Shown: positions 51,730-59,550 of the stretch, piece by piece | How the letters are laid out: the number at the start of each line of letters is the position of its first letter | How positions within the stretch are numbered: position 1 is the first letter of the stretch | Made by a program: the position numbers and the translations under genes | Notes under the pieces: model-generated | The model's database searches: none | What the model saw: the letters and a program-made list of their open reading frames with translations, nothing else | Told to the model about the DNA's origin: nothing | From: Sandaracinus sp. | Lineage (GTDB): Bacteria; Myxococcota_A; Polyangia; Polyangiales; Houyiibacteriaceae | Assembly: GCA_020633125.1 (NCBI GenBank) | Contig: JACKEH010000003.1 | Coordinates: 140,708 to 204,707, forward strand | Reading direction: 5' to 3' | Length of the DNA stretch: 64,000 nucleotides

Positions 51730-51775
51730 GCCCGAATCCTGCGGCGGGCCGTCCGGGTCGACCATGCCCACATCT

Positions 51776-51790
51776 GCACGACTGTCGTGC
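51776..51790. promoter_or_regulatory. Perfect 7-bp inverted repeat, candidate LysR operator
   Basis: GCACGAC-T-GTCGTGC, 13 bp before the LysR start and 47 bp before the divergent gene's start. T-N11-A spacing occurs within it. LysR-type regulators usually bind such sites in the divergent promoter region. Confidence 0.6.
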
Positions 51791-51802
51791 GACGATGCAC
51801 GA

Positions 51803-52687
51803 ATGCGCGATTGGAACGACGCCCGCCTCTTCCTCGCCGTGCTTCGCGCCGGCAGCTTCGCCCGCGCGTCACGCGAGCTCGGGCTCGACGCTTCGACCCT
51901 CTCGCGTCGCGTCGCCGAGCTGGAGCGAAGCCTCGACGCGGTGCTCTTTCATCGGACGACGCGCTCGCTCGAACCGACCGAACGCGCGCTGCGGCTCGCG
52001 CCCCACGCCGAGGCGATGGAGCTCGCCGCCGTGGCGCTTCGCCGAAGCGCGAGCGAAGACGCGCCCGAAGGCGTCGTGCGCGTCACGTGCCCGGAGGAGC
52101 TCGCGAGCGGCTTGCTCGTTCCCGCCTTCGGCACGTTGCGCACGGCGCATCCCGAGGTTCGTCTCGAGCTGGTCGGCGGAGGACGGGTGCTCGATCTCGA
52201 GCGCGGCGAGGCGGACGTCGCGGTGCGCGCGGTGCGACCCGAGCGCGGCGAGCTTCGGGCGAAACGTCTTCTGCGCGTTCGCTACCGCGCCTACGCCTCG
52301 CGCGGCTATCTCCGCGGACGCGCCCGCGACGCCGACGCGCTCGAGTGGCTCGCCCTCGACGATCCGGCCGGGCGTTCGCCGGAAGCACGTTGGGTCGACG
52401 AGGTCGCCGGCGCGCGTGGCCCGGTGCTTCGCACGAACGACACCCTCGACCTCGCGACGGTCGCGGCGGCCGGATGGGGCGCGGCCCTCTTGCCCGACGC
52501 GATGGCCTCGCGACACCCGAACCTCGTGCCCGTGTGGCCGGAGCGCGACGCGACGCTCGAGCGTGCGTTGTGGTTGGTGGTGCCTCGAAAGCTCGCGCGC
52601 GTGGGCCGCGTGCGTGCGGTGATGGCGTGGATCGAGGACGTCTTCCGAGGCGTGGACGAGTCCCGCGCGGTGGCCACCGTGCGGTGA
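51803..52687 (+). CDS. LysR-family transcriptional regulator
   Basis: 294 aa. Residues 1-60 form the winged helix-turn-helix (RLFLAVLRAGSFARASRELG, then STLSRRVAELE and LFHRTTR). The C-terminal part is the substrate-binding domain. The ATG at 51803 opens the HTH. It lies divergent from an unknown gene, the usual LysR arrangement, so it may regulate that gene and itself through the palindrome at 51776-51790. Effector unknown. Confidence 0.93.
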   Translation: MRDWNDARLFLAVLRAGSFARASRELGLDASTLSRRVAELERSLDAVLFHRTTRSLEPTERALRLAPHAEAMELAAVALRRSASEDAPEGVVRVTCPEELASGLLVPAFGTLRTAHPEVRLELVGGGRVLDLERGEADVAVRAVRPERGELRAKRLLRVRYRAYASRGYLRGRARDADALEWLALDDPAGRSPEARWVDEVAGARGPVLRTNDTLDLATVAAAGWGAALLPDAMASRHPNLVPVWPERDATLERALWLVVPRKLARVGRVRAVMAWIEDVFRGVDESRAVATVR

Positions 52688-52783
52688 GCGGGGACGTCTT
52701 CGGAAGAGCGCACCCGGACCGCGGCGCGAAGACGTCGCGCCGCGGTCCGCGTGGCTCGACGCCGCGGCGTCGTTCGTGGACGC

Positions 52784-54502
52784 TCAGATGAGCCCGCAGA
52801 ACACCGCCGGAATCACACCGCGGTTGTTCCCGTCGCGGCACTCGAAGACCTCGCCGTCCGGATCGACCACCACCGTGACGTCCGGACGCTCGCCCTCGGG
52901 GATCGTGTACGGACATCCGACCTCGGTGCAGACCCCCGGATCGAGCAAGCGCGGCAGGGTCGTCTCGCAGGCAATCGTCTCGTCCATCGGATCGCCCACG
53001 TAGAACACCACCCGCGCGCCGTCGGGCACCGGGTTCGTGCCGCGGTTGCACACGTTCGCGCCGAGCGTGGTCTCGCCGGTGGCGCCGCAGATCTCGTCCG
53101 CGAGCGAGACCGTGAGGTCCGCCGCGCCACGACGCTCGAGGTCGCCCTGCGCGTTCATGCGGAAGTTGTTGAGGGTCGGGTCCGCGTGGTTTCGCGCCAC
53201 GTCGCGGGTGCGCGGCACGGTGCCGTCGTCGCGCACGTGCGTGACCGAATACGCGTGTTGGTTCCAGATCGGTCGCGACGCGGCCCAACGGTCCTCGACG
53301 TCGCGAAGCACGATCACGCCGCGCTCGCTCGCGAAGGTCGAGGTGCCGCGCGTGTAGATCGGGTCGGTGGCTGGGCACGAGACGCCGCTGGTCATCGCGA
53401 CCGCGATCTCGGAGTTGAAGTCGCCGTCGACGTCTGCGATCACCGGCAGCTCGTAGCCGGTGCCGCTCGACGCGCTGCGCGAGAAGAGCACCTCGCCGTC
53501 GGTGCCGCGGTAGATGCGCAAGAAGCACTCGTCGCCGTAGACGACCTCGGCCACGCCGTCCGCGTCGAAATCGAAGACGCTCGAGCCGGTGACGTTGGAG
53601 CTGCGGTCCTGCGAGGGCCGGCTCCAGAGCACGCCGCGCGGCAGACCCGCGACCCGCGTGCAGCCCGGCGCCGTCTCGGCGTCGACGTCGCAGTCGAGAT
53701 CGAAGACCGTGTAGAAGCTGCCGCCGGCCACCGCGACCTCGCGACGTCCGTCGCCGTCGAAATCACCGACCGTCGGCGGGCCACCGCGACCCGCGAAGCC
53801 TCCGTCGGCCGGCAACGCGATCGGACCGAAGACGATGCGTCCCTCGAGGGTCATCACGCGCACGGTGCCGTTGTCGGTCGCGGGCGAGCTGCTGCTCGGC
53901 GCCGACGCCACGACGATCTCCGCGTGACCTGGCGTCGAGCCTTCGAAGTCACCGAAGTCCGCGACCGCGACGTGCCCGAGGCGCTCCGCGTTCGCGACAT
54001 CCGTCGGCGCCCAATAGGCCTCACGCTCCCAATCGCTGCCGGTCCAGCGGTACACGCCGTCGGGCCGCACGAGCTCGGGCGCGTCGTCCGCGTCGACGTC
54101 CGCGATCACCGAGAAGAGACCGAGGCGGAGGTAGTTCGTGTAGCTCGCGCCCGGGTTGAGCACGCAGCCGCCGCTGTCGTAGACGAAGCGATCCCAGATC
54201 ACCTCGGGCACGCCGTCGTCGTCGAGGTCGTGCATCGAGGGCCCGTTGTTGTTGGTCCAATCGCCGACGAGGTGGCGCGGTTCGCCGTCGAGGTCGCAGC
54301 GACGCCCGTACCAACGACGCACGAAAGCGCCGGTGCCCGCGTCGTAGCCGAACGCGACGAGCCCGACGTCCGCGTCCCTGTCCCCGTCCCCGTCCCCGTC
54401 CCCGTCCCCGTCCCCGTCCCCGTCCCCGTCCCCGTCCCCGCCCCGTCCCCGTCCCCGTCCCCGGTCCCCGTCCCGCTCGCCCCGCCCCTCCTCCCGTCCC
54501 AT
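52784..54502 (-). CDS. VCBS/FG-GAP-repeat protein, 5' end replaced by hexamer repeat
   Basis: About 572 codons from the in-frame ATG at 54502. The first ~45 codons are Arg/Gly/Asp low complexity: the (GTCCCC)n array reads as repeated Gly-Asp. No signal peptide is visible although the protein type is normally exported. From about residue 48 it is a VCBS-type propeller: SMHDLDDDGVPEVIWDRFVY, VIADVDADDAPELV, TVGDFDGDGRREVAV, VFDFDADGVAEVVYG, VIADVDGDFNSEIAV. A C-terminal strand domain ends with Cys-containing segments (CRDGNNRGVIPAVFCG). The start lies only 12 bp from the divergent EamA start, leaving no room for two promoters, so it may be a 5'-truncated pseudogene. Confidence 0.68.
   Translation of the reverse strand: MGREEGRGERDGDRGRGRGRGGDGDGDGDGDGDGDGDGDGDRDADVGLVAFGYDAGTGAFVRRWYGRRCDLDGEPRHLVGDWTNNNGPSMHDLDDDGVPEVIWDRFVYDSGGCVLNPGASYTNYLRLGLFSVIADVDADDAPELVRPDGVYRWTGSDWEREAYWAPTDVANAERLGHVAVADFGDFEGSTPGHAEIVVASAPSSSSPATDNGTVRVMTLEGRIVFGPIALPADGGFAGRGGPPTVGDFDGDGRREVAVAGGSFYTVFDLDCDVDAETAPGCTRVAGLPRGVLWSRPSQDRSSNVTGSSVFDFDADGVAEVVYGDECFLRIYRGTDGEVLFSRSASSGTGYELPVIADVDGDFNSEIAVAMTSGVSCPATDPIYTRGTSTFASERGVIVLRDVEDRWAASRPIWNQHAYSVTHVRDDGTVPRTRDVARNHADPTLNNFRMNAQGDLERRGAADLTVSLADEICGATGETTLGANVCNRGTNPVPDGARVVFYVGDPMDETIACETTLPRLLDPGVCTEVGCPYTIPEGERPDVTVVVDPDGEVFECRDGNNRGVIPAVFCGLI
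54373..54475 (+). repeat. (GTCCCC)n hexamer array
   Basis: About 16 units of GTCCCC, with one GCCCC slip, at the 5' end of the minus-strand VCBS gene and just before the EamA gene. On the minus strand it reads Gly-Asp repeats in frame with VCBS. Confidence 0.95.
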
Positions 54503-54514
54503 GCTCCGCCCGCC

Positions 54515-55435
54515 GTGAGCACCGCCGTATCCGCTCCTCTGGCTCCGCCCGATCCCACCCGCCTGCGCGTCGTCTCCGCCCTCGTCGCGGTGCAGGTCGC
54601 GTTCGGCACCCTCCCGGTCGCTGGCAAGCTGGCGATGGTGCACGTCGGGCCCTTCGGCCTCTCGCTCGTGCGTGTCAGCGGCGCCGCCCTCTTCTTCGGC
54701 GCCCTCTTCCTCGCGAACCGACGCGTCCGCATTCCCCTCGGCGACGTGCTTCGCATCGCCGGCTGCGGCTTGCTCGGCATGGCCGCCAACCAGCTGCTCT
54801 TCCTCGGCGGGCTCGAGCGCAGCACCGCCACGAACGCGACGGTGCTCGTCACCACGATCCCCGTCTTCACCTTCCTCGTCGCCCTCGCGCTTCGCCAAGA
54901 ACGCGCGACCTGGCGTGGCGCGCTCGGGCTCGTGCTCGCCTTCGCGGGCGTGCTCGCGCTCGTGAAGGTCGAACGCTTCGAGCTCGCGTCCGGCACCCTC
55001 GTCGGCGACGCGATGATCGTCACCAACGCGTTCTGCTACGCGCTCTACCTGGTGCTCGTGAAGCCCTACCTCGCGCGCTACGGCACCTTGCCCATCGTCG
55101 CGATCGGCTTCTTCGCGTCGATGCTCGCCGTGCTGCCCTTCGGCCTGCCGCAGCTCGGTGGCGTGCTCGACGCCGACGCCGAGACTTGGGGCTTGCTGCT
55201 CTACGTCGTCGCCGTGCCGACGCTGCTCACCTACCTGCTCAACGCGTGGGCGCTTCGCTACGCGAGCTCGTCGACCGTCGCGATCTTCATCTACCTGCAG
55301 CCGATCGTCGGCCTCGCGCTCGCGGTCGCGATCCTTCACGAGCAGCTCGGCACCCGCGCCGCGCTCGGCACCCTCGCCGTCTTCGTCGGCATCGCGCTCG
55401 TCACCTTCCGGCGCGCGGCCAGCAAGACGCGTTGA
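54515..55435 (+). CDS. EamA/DMT-family transporter
   Basis: 306 aa, ten membrane helices in two EamA repeats (VSALVAVQVAFGTLPVAGKL ... and IVTNAFCYALYLVLVKPYL ...). STATNATVLVTTIPVFTFLV and SSSTVAIFIYLQPIVGLALA are the conserved ends of each repeat. A drug/metabolite exporter of unknown substrate. Starts at the GTG at 54515; the first helix begins soon after. The next gene starts 31 bp later on the same strand. Confidence 0.9.
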   Translation: MSTAVSAPLAPPDPTRLRVVSALVAVQVAFGTLPVAGKLAMVHVGPFGLSLVRVSGAALFFGALFLANRRVRIPLGDVLRIAGCGLLGMAANQLLFLGGLERSTATNATVLVTTIPVFTFLVALALRQERATWRGALGLVLAFAGVLALVKVERFELASGTLVGDAMIVTNAFCYALYLVLVKPYLARYGTLPIVAIGFFASMLAVLPFGLPQLGGVLDADAETWGLLLYVVAVPTLLTYLLNAWALRYASSSTVAIFIYLQPIVGLALAVAILHEQLGTRAALGTLAVFVGIALVTFRRAASKTR

Positions 55436-55466
55436 CCACCCCACGCTTTCGCGGGATGCGTGCGCG

Positions 55467-56888
55467 ATGCCGAACCCCGCGGATCCTCGCGCGTGGATGC
55501 CGGTCGTGCTCCGGCTCACCTGGCGTACGCCTCCCGGCGTGCTCTTCGCGTTCGCGGCCTTCGTGGTCGCGAACGAAGGGTGGCTCGCCGGTCCGCTGCA
55601 CCTGAGTCGCCCCGCGGAGATCACGCTCGGCATCGTCGCCATCGCCGCGATCCTCTGGATCAGCGAGGCGGTCCCGCTCTTCGTCACGAGCCTGCTCGTG
55701 CTCGCGCTCGAGCTCACCTGGCTCGCGCCTTCGCTTCACGAGCGCAGCACGCTCTTCCTCAACGCGTTCTTCTCCGACGTCACCCTGCTCTTCCTCGGCG
55801 GCTTCGTGCTCTCCGCCGGCCTCGAGCGCACCGGCCTCGATCGACGCCTCGCGCGCGCGATCCTCCGCCGCGCCGGCGCCACACCGACCCGCGTCTTGCT
55901 CGCGACGATGGCGACCACCGCGTTGCTCTCGATGTGGATGAGCAACACCGCCGCCTGCGCGCTCATGCTCGGGCTCGCGGCCTCGATGCTCGACGACGTG
56001 CCCGCCGACGACGGCTTTCGAAAGGCGCTGCTCCTCGGCATCGCCTTCGCCGCGAACCTCGGGGGCATCGCCACGCCGATCGGCTCGCCTCCGAACGCGA
56101 TCTTGCTGCGCTACCTCGAAGCCCGCGATCTCGCGCCGAGCTTCGCGCAGTGGATGCTCCTCGCGCTGCCGCTGCTCGCGATCTTGCTCGCGCTCGTGCT
56201 CACCCTGCTCTCGCGGCGTTTCCCCACGAAGCTCGAGACCGTGACCCTCGGCGACGAAGCACTGCCACCGATCGGGCGCGCGCAGGTGCTGGTGCTCTCG
56301 GTGCTGCTGCTGACGATCGTCGGCTGGCTCTTCGGCGGCCGCGTCGGCCTCACCTCGGGCACCGTGGCGTTGCTTCCGGTGATGGCGTTCTTCGGCACCA
56401 GCCTGCTGCGCACCGAAGAGCTGCGCGCGTTGCCTTGGGACGTCTTGTTGCTGATCGGCGGTGGCCTCGCGCTCGGCGCCGCCATCGATCAAAGCGGCCT
56501 CGCCACCACGCTCTCGTCGCGCATTCCGACCGAGGGCCTCTCCGAGATTCAGATCCTCGCGCTCGCCGCGATCCTCGCGCTGCTGCTCTCGGCGATCATG
56601 AGCAACACCGCGGCCGCGAACTTGCTCGCACCGATGATGCTCGGGCTCGCGGGGGTGTCGCTCGCACCGCTGCTCGTCGTCACCGCGTTCGCGTGCTCGC
56701 TCGCGATGCCGCTGCCCGTGAGCACGCCGCCCAACGCGATGGCCTTCGGGTTCAGCCAGGGACCGGGTGGCAAAGGCGCGCTCGTGGCGCGTGACATGGT
56801 CGTGCCTGGCACCTTGGTCGGCGTGCTCGGGCTCGCGATCTTGGTCGCGCTCGCGACGCTCTGGTTCCCGGTGATCTTGCCGCACTGA
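55467..56888 (+). CDS. SLC13/DASS-family anion transporter
   Basis: 473 aa, about 11-12 membrane helices. The two SNT motifs of the DASS family are present (MSNTAACALML and MSNTAAANLLAPMMLG), with the paired G/S-x-P-PNA loops (IGSPPNAI and STPPNAMAFG). Members carry Na+-coupled di- or tricarboxylates or sulfate. The substrate is not predictable. ATG at 55467. It is 31 bp after the EamA gene, so likely co-transcribed. Confidence 0.92.
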   Translation: MPNPADPRAWMPVVLRLTWRTPPGVLFAFAAFVVANEGWLAGPLHLSRPAEITLGIVAIAAILWISEAVPLFVTSLLVLALELTWLAPSLHERSTLFLNAFFSDVTLLFLGGFVLSAGLERTGLDRRLARAILRRAGATPTRVLLATMATTALLSMWMSNTAACALMLGLAASMLDDVPADDGFRKALLLGIAFAANLGGIATPIGSPPNAILLRYLEARDLAPSFAQWMLLALPLLAILLALVLTLLSRRFPTKLETVTLGDEALPPIGRAQVLVLSVLLLTIVGWLFGGRVGLTSGTVALLPVMAFFGTSLLRTEELRALPWDVLLLIGGGLALGAAIDQSGLATTLSSRIPTEGLSEIQILALAAILALLLSAIMSNTAAANLLAPMMLGLAGVSLAPLLVVTAFACSLAMPLPVSTPPNAMAFGFSQGPGGKGALVARDMVVPGTLVGVLGLAILVALATLWFPVILPH

Positions 56889-57120
56889 TCCGAGCGCTCC
56901 ACGGCGAAAGCCGACCCGCAGGCGCGACCTCTCGCTTCGGCACACTCGCGCTCGGCATCACGCGACGGGCGCTCGACGACGTAGACCGACCCGCAGGTGC
57001 GACTCCGCGCTTCGACACGCGCAGGCTCGGCGTCCCGCGAGCGGGCGCTCAGCGGCGAAAGCCGACGCGCAGGTGCCCCGCGACGCCGCGGTTCGACACG
57101 CTCACGCTCGGCTGCACGCG
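56889..57120 (-). repeat. About 80-bp tandem repeats made of the 3' end of the next gene
   Basis: Three copies, period about 75-83 bp, on the minus strand. The one nearest the gene (about 57049-57120) is its coding end (SVSNRGVAGHLRVGFRR). The two downstream (about 56970-57048 and 56889-56969) read in part SKRGVAPAGR and PKREVAPAGR. These are degenerate duplications of the gene's last codons. Confidence 0.8.
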
Positions 57121-57783
57121 CGGTCCGTGCGTGGCGCGATGCGCGACCCAGGCGCCGAGGCCCGTCGCCAAGGCCACCGCCGGCGCGGCCCACGCCCAAT
57201 GCCGCCCGACGAAGGGTTCGTTTCGCGCGCTGGTCGACACGAAGACGCCCGCCAGCGCGGCGCTCGCGCTGAGCAACGCACCGACCACGACCGGCACGAG
57301 CCGCACCTGCTCCCCACGCGCTTCCGCGAGACGATGCAGCGCCCACGTCGCGCCCGCGGTGAGCAAGACCGGCCCCGCGATCGCGAGCGTCAGATCACGC
57401 CCTCGGCCGTCGTGGTTCTCGAACGCGCTCACCGCGCCGACGATCGCGCCCGTGGCCATCGCGCCGAGCAACACGCCACCGATCGACGCACCGAAGTGAC
57501 GGCCGGTCGGGCGCTCGGTCGTGGCTTCCGTGGCGGGCGTGGCCTCGGGGAGAACGCGCGGCGTCGAGGACGCCTCGAGCGCCGGTCGAGCTTCGAGCAT
57601 CGGCTCGGACGAAACGTCCGAAGGCGGCCCGAACGCGTCCGAGGTCACGACGAGGTACGCGTTCGGCACCGTCGGCAAACGCAACGCACGCGGGGGATCG
57701 AGCGCGAGACCTCCTTCGTGCGCATCCGCCCGCACAACCGACGAAGCGGCCACGAGCGAAACGAGCAGGAGCCAACGCGCCAT
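57049..57783 (-). CDS. Hypothetical exported membrane protein
   Basis: 244 aa. Signal peptide MARWLLLVSLVAASSVVRA; a proline/threonine/glutamate-rich linker (about 60-95); then about four hydrophobic segments (for example GGVLLGAMATGAIVGAVSAF and VVVGALLSASAALAGVF). Basic C-terminus HLRVGFRR. No family recognised. The ATG at 57783 is chosen as the signal-peptide start. Its 3' end is duplicated downstream (see repeat 56889-57120). Divergent from mgtE. Confidence 0.72.
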   Translation of the reverse strand: MARWLLLVSLVAASSVVRADAHEGGLALDPPRALRLPTVPNAYLVVTSDAFGPPSDVSSEPMLEARPALEASSTPRVLPEATPATEATTERPTGRHFGASIGGVLLGAMATGAIVGAVSAFENHDGRGRDLTLAIAGPVLLTAGATWALHRLAEARGEQVRLVPVVVGALLSASAALAGVFVSTSARNEPFVGRHWAWAAPAVALATGLGAWVAHRATHGPRVQPSVSVSNRGVAGHLRVGFRR

Positions 57784-57964
57784 CGGGCGATGTTTCGGGT
57801 TGGTTTCCAAAAAGGCAAGAGCAGGTTTCACGTCGCGAAAATCACTGGGCAATTCGTTCGCGCGCGGAACGTGAACGGGGTCCGCGGTGTAGCCGACGGG
57901 AAGGTGGCGGCCACCGACCAAGCGGGGCACCCTTGGGTCCCCTCACGGTCCCCCCTTCTCCCTC

Positions 57965-59341
57965 ATGCGACTCGCGACCCTGCTCGGCCCCGATCTGAAG
58001 GCGCTCCAGGCCGACCCGGAGGCGCTCCGCGACGCGTTCCGCGAGTTCCACCCCGAGGACGTCGCCGAGCTGCTCGACGATCTTCCCGAGAAGGACGTCG
58101 CCGAGCTGCTCAAGGCGCTGCCGACCGAGATGGCGGCGGACTTCCTCGAGCGCCTCCCCGTCGAGAAGCAGCACGACATCGTCGAGCTCCTCGAGGACCG
58201 CGACGCCGTCGAGCTCCTCACGGAGATGGATCCCGACGACCGCGCGGACTTCATCGAGGAGCTCGAGGACCACGAGCAGAAGGCGCTCCTCGAGAAGCTC
58301 GGCGAGGCGGACCCGGAGCTCGTCGAAGAGACGCAGGAGCTGCTTCGCTACGACCCGTACACGGCCGGCGGTCTGATGACCACCGAGTACGTCGGGCTCG
58401 CGCCGGAGACGAAGGTCTGGGAGGCGATCGAAGAGGTCCGACGCCACGCGCGCGAAGGCGAAGCGGAGACCGTCTACTACATCTACGTCGTCGGCTACGG
58501 CGACAAGCTGCTCGGCGTCGTCTCGCTGCGCGATCTGATCCTCAGCGAGGCCTCGCAGGCGATCGCCGACATCATGACCGAGAAGGTCGTGAAGGTGGAG
58601 AGCACGACCGAGCAGGAAGAGGTCGCGCGGGTGATCGCGCGCTACGACCTTCCGGTCATTCCGGTCGTCGACGAGCACGAGGTGTTGGTCGGCGTGGTCA
58701 CGGTCGACGACGTCGTCGACGTCGTGATCGAAGAGGCGACCGAAGACGCGCAGCGCATGGGCGGCATGGTGCCGCTCGACGAGAGCTATTTCGCGACCGG
58801 CTTCTTCGAGCTGGTGTGGAAGCGCGGCATCTGGCTCGTGGTGCTCTTCTTCGGCCAGTTCCTCACCGCGACGGTGATGGAGTCGAACGAAGCCGCGCTC
58901 TCCACGATGGTCGAGCTCGCGATCTTCATCCCGCTCATCATCTCGACCGGCGGCAACGCGGGCTCGCAGTCGAGCACGCTGATCATTCGCGCGCTCTCGA
59001 TCGGCGAAGCCTCGCCGCGCGATTGGTACCGCATCCTCGGGCGCGAGGTGCTGATGGGCGTCGCGCTCGGCGTGATGGTCGCGGGCATCGGTTTCGCACG
59101 CGCGTACTTCGCGGGCGATCGCGTGGAGCCGCTCGAGCTCGGCCTGACCGTCGGCGTCAGCATCGTCGCGGTCGTGATCACCGCGACCGTGGTGGGCTCG
59201 ATGGTCCCGCTCTTGATGCGAAGGGTCGGGCTCGACCCCGCGGTGAGCTCGACCCCGTTCATCGCGAGCCTCGTGGACGTGCTCGGTCTGCTCGTCTACT
59301 TCGCCGTCGCTCGGTCGATCGTGGGCGCGTTCGTCGGCTGA
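57965..59341 (+). CDS. mgtE: MgtE-family magnesium transporter
   Basis: 458 aa, full length. Residues ~1-125 are the acidic superhelical N domain with EDVAELLDDLPEKDVAELL repeats. Two CBS domains follow (about 126-255; DLPVIPVVDEHEVLVGVVTV). The pore domain (about 270-458) has five helices including IISTGGNAGSQSSTLI and LLMRRVGLDPAVSSTPF. Mg2+ binding between N and CBS domains gates the pore, so it is self-regulated. The 181-bp upstream gap was examined for an M-box; none was recognised. Confidence 0.95.
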   Translation: MRLATLLGPDLKALQADPEALRDAFREFHPEDVAELLDDLPEKDVAELLKALPTEMAADFLERLPVEKQHDIVELLEDRDAVELLTEMDPDDRADFIEELEDHEQKALLEKLGEADPELVEETQELLRYDPYTAGGLMTTEYVGLAPETKVWEAIEEVRRHAREGEAETVYYIYVVGYGDKLLGVVSLRDLILSEASQAIADIMTEKVVKVESTTEQEEVARVIARYDLPVIPVVDEHEVLVGVVTVDDVVDVVIEEATEDAQRMGGMVPLDESYFATGFFELVWKRGIWLVVLFFGQFLTATVMESNEAALSTMVELAIFIPLIISTGGNAGSQSSTLIIRALSIGEASPRDWYRILGREVLMGVALGVMVAGIGFARAYFAGDRVEPLELGLTVGVSIVAVVITATVVGSMVPLLMRRVGLDPAVSSTPFIASLVDVLGLLVYFAVARSIVGAFVG

Positions 59342-59462
59342 GCTCGAACGTTCGGGGCGTCGGCGCGCTCGTCCCGGCCCGCCCTCGTGGAACGATCCGA
59401 GGACCGGCGGCTCGGGGTGGTCGACGCCGCTGAACCAAGCCTCTGATTTTACGTGACAAATC

Positions 59463-59491
59463 GGCGTCGTCCTCAGGGCGACGCCAATTTT
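59463..59491 (+). terminator. Rho-independent terminator downstream of mgtE
   Basis: Stem GGCGTCGTCC / GGGCGACGCC (9 of 10 pairs, TCA loop), followed by AATTTT, about 120 bp after the mgtE stop and 60 bp before the STAND gene. Confidence 0.68.
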
Positions 59492-59550
59492 GCGCGGATC
59501 GTCCCCGGACGTTCGTTGCAAATCACCCCGGCCTTGGGCAACGTCGCCGC

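Noticed and set aside
51804..52687. Clear target operon for the LysR regulator
   Set aside because: The divergent partner is an unknown 156-aa protein; a link is only by position and the palindrome.
57784..57964. M-box Mg2+ riboswitch upstream of mgtE
   Set aside because: No conserved M-box helices or terminator/antiterminator pair could be recognised in the 181 bases.
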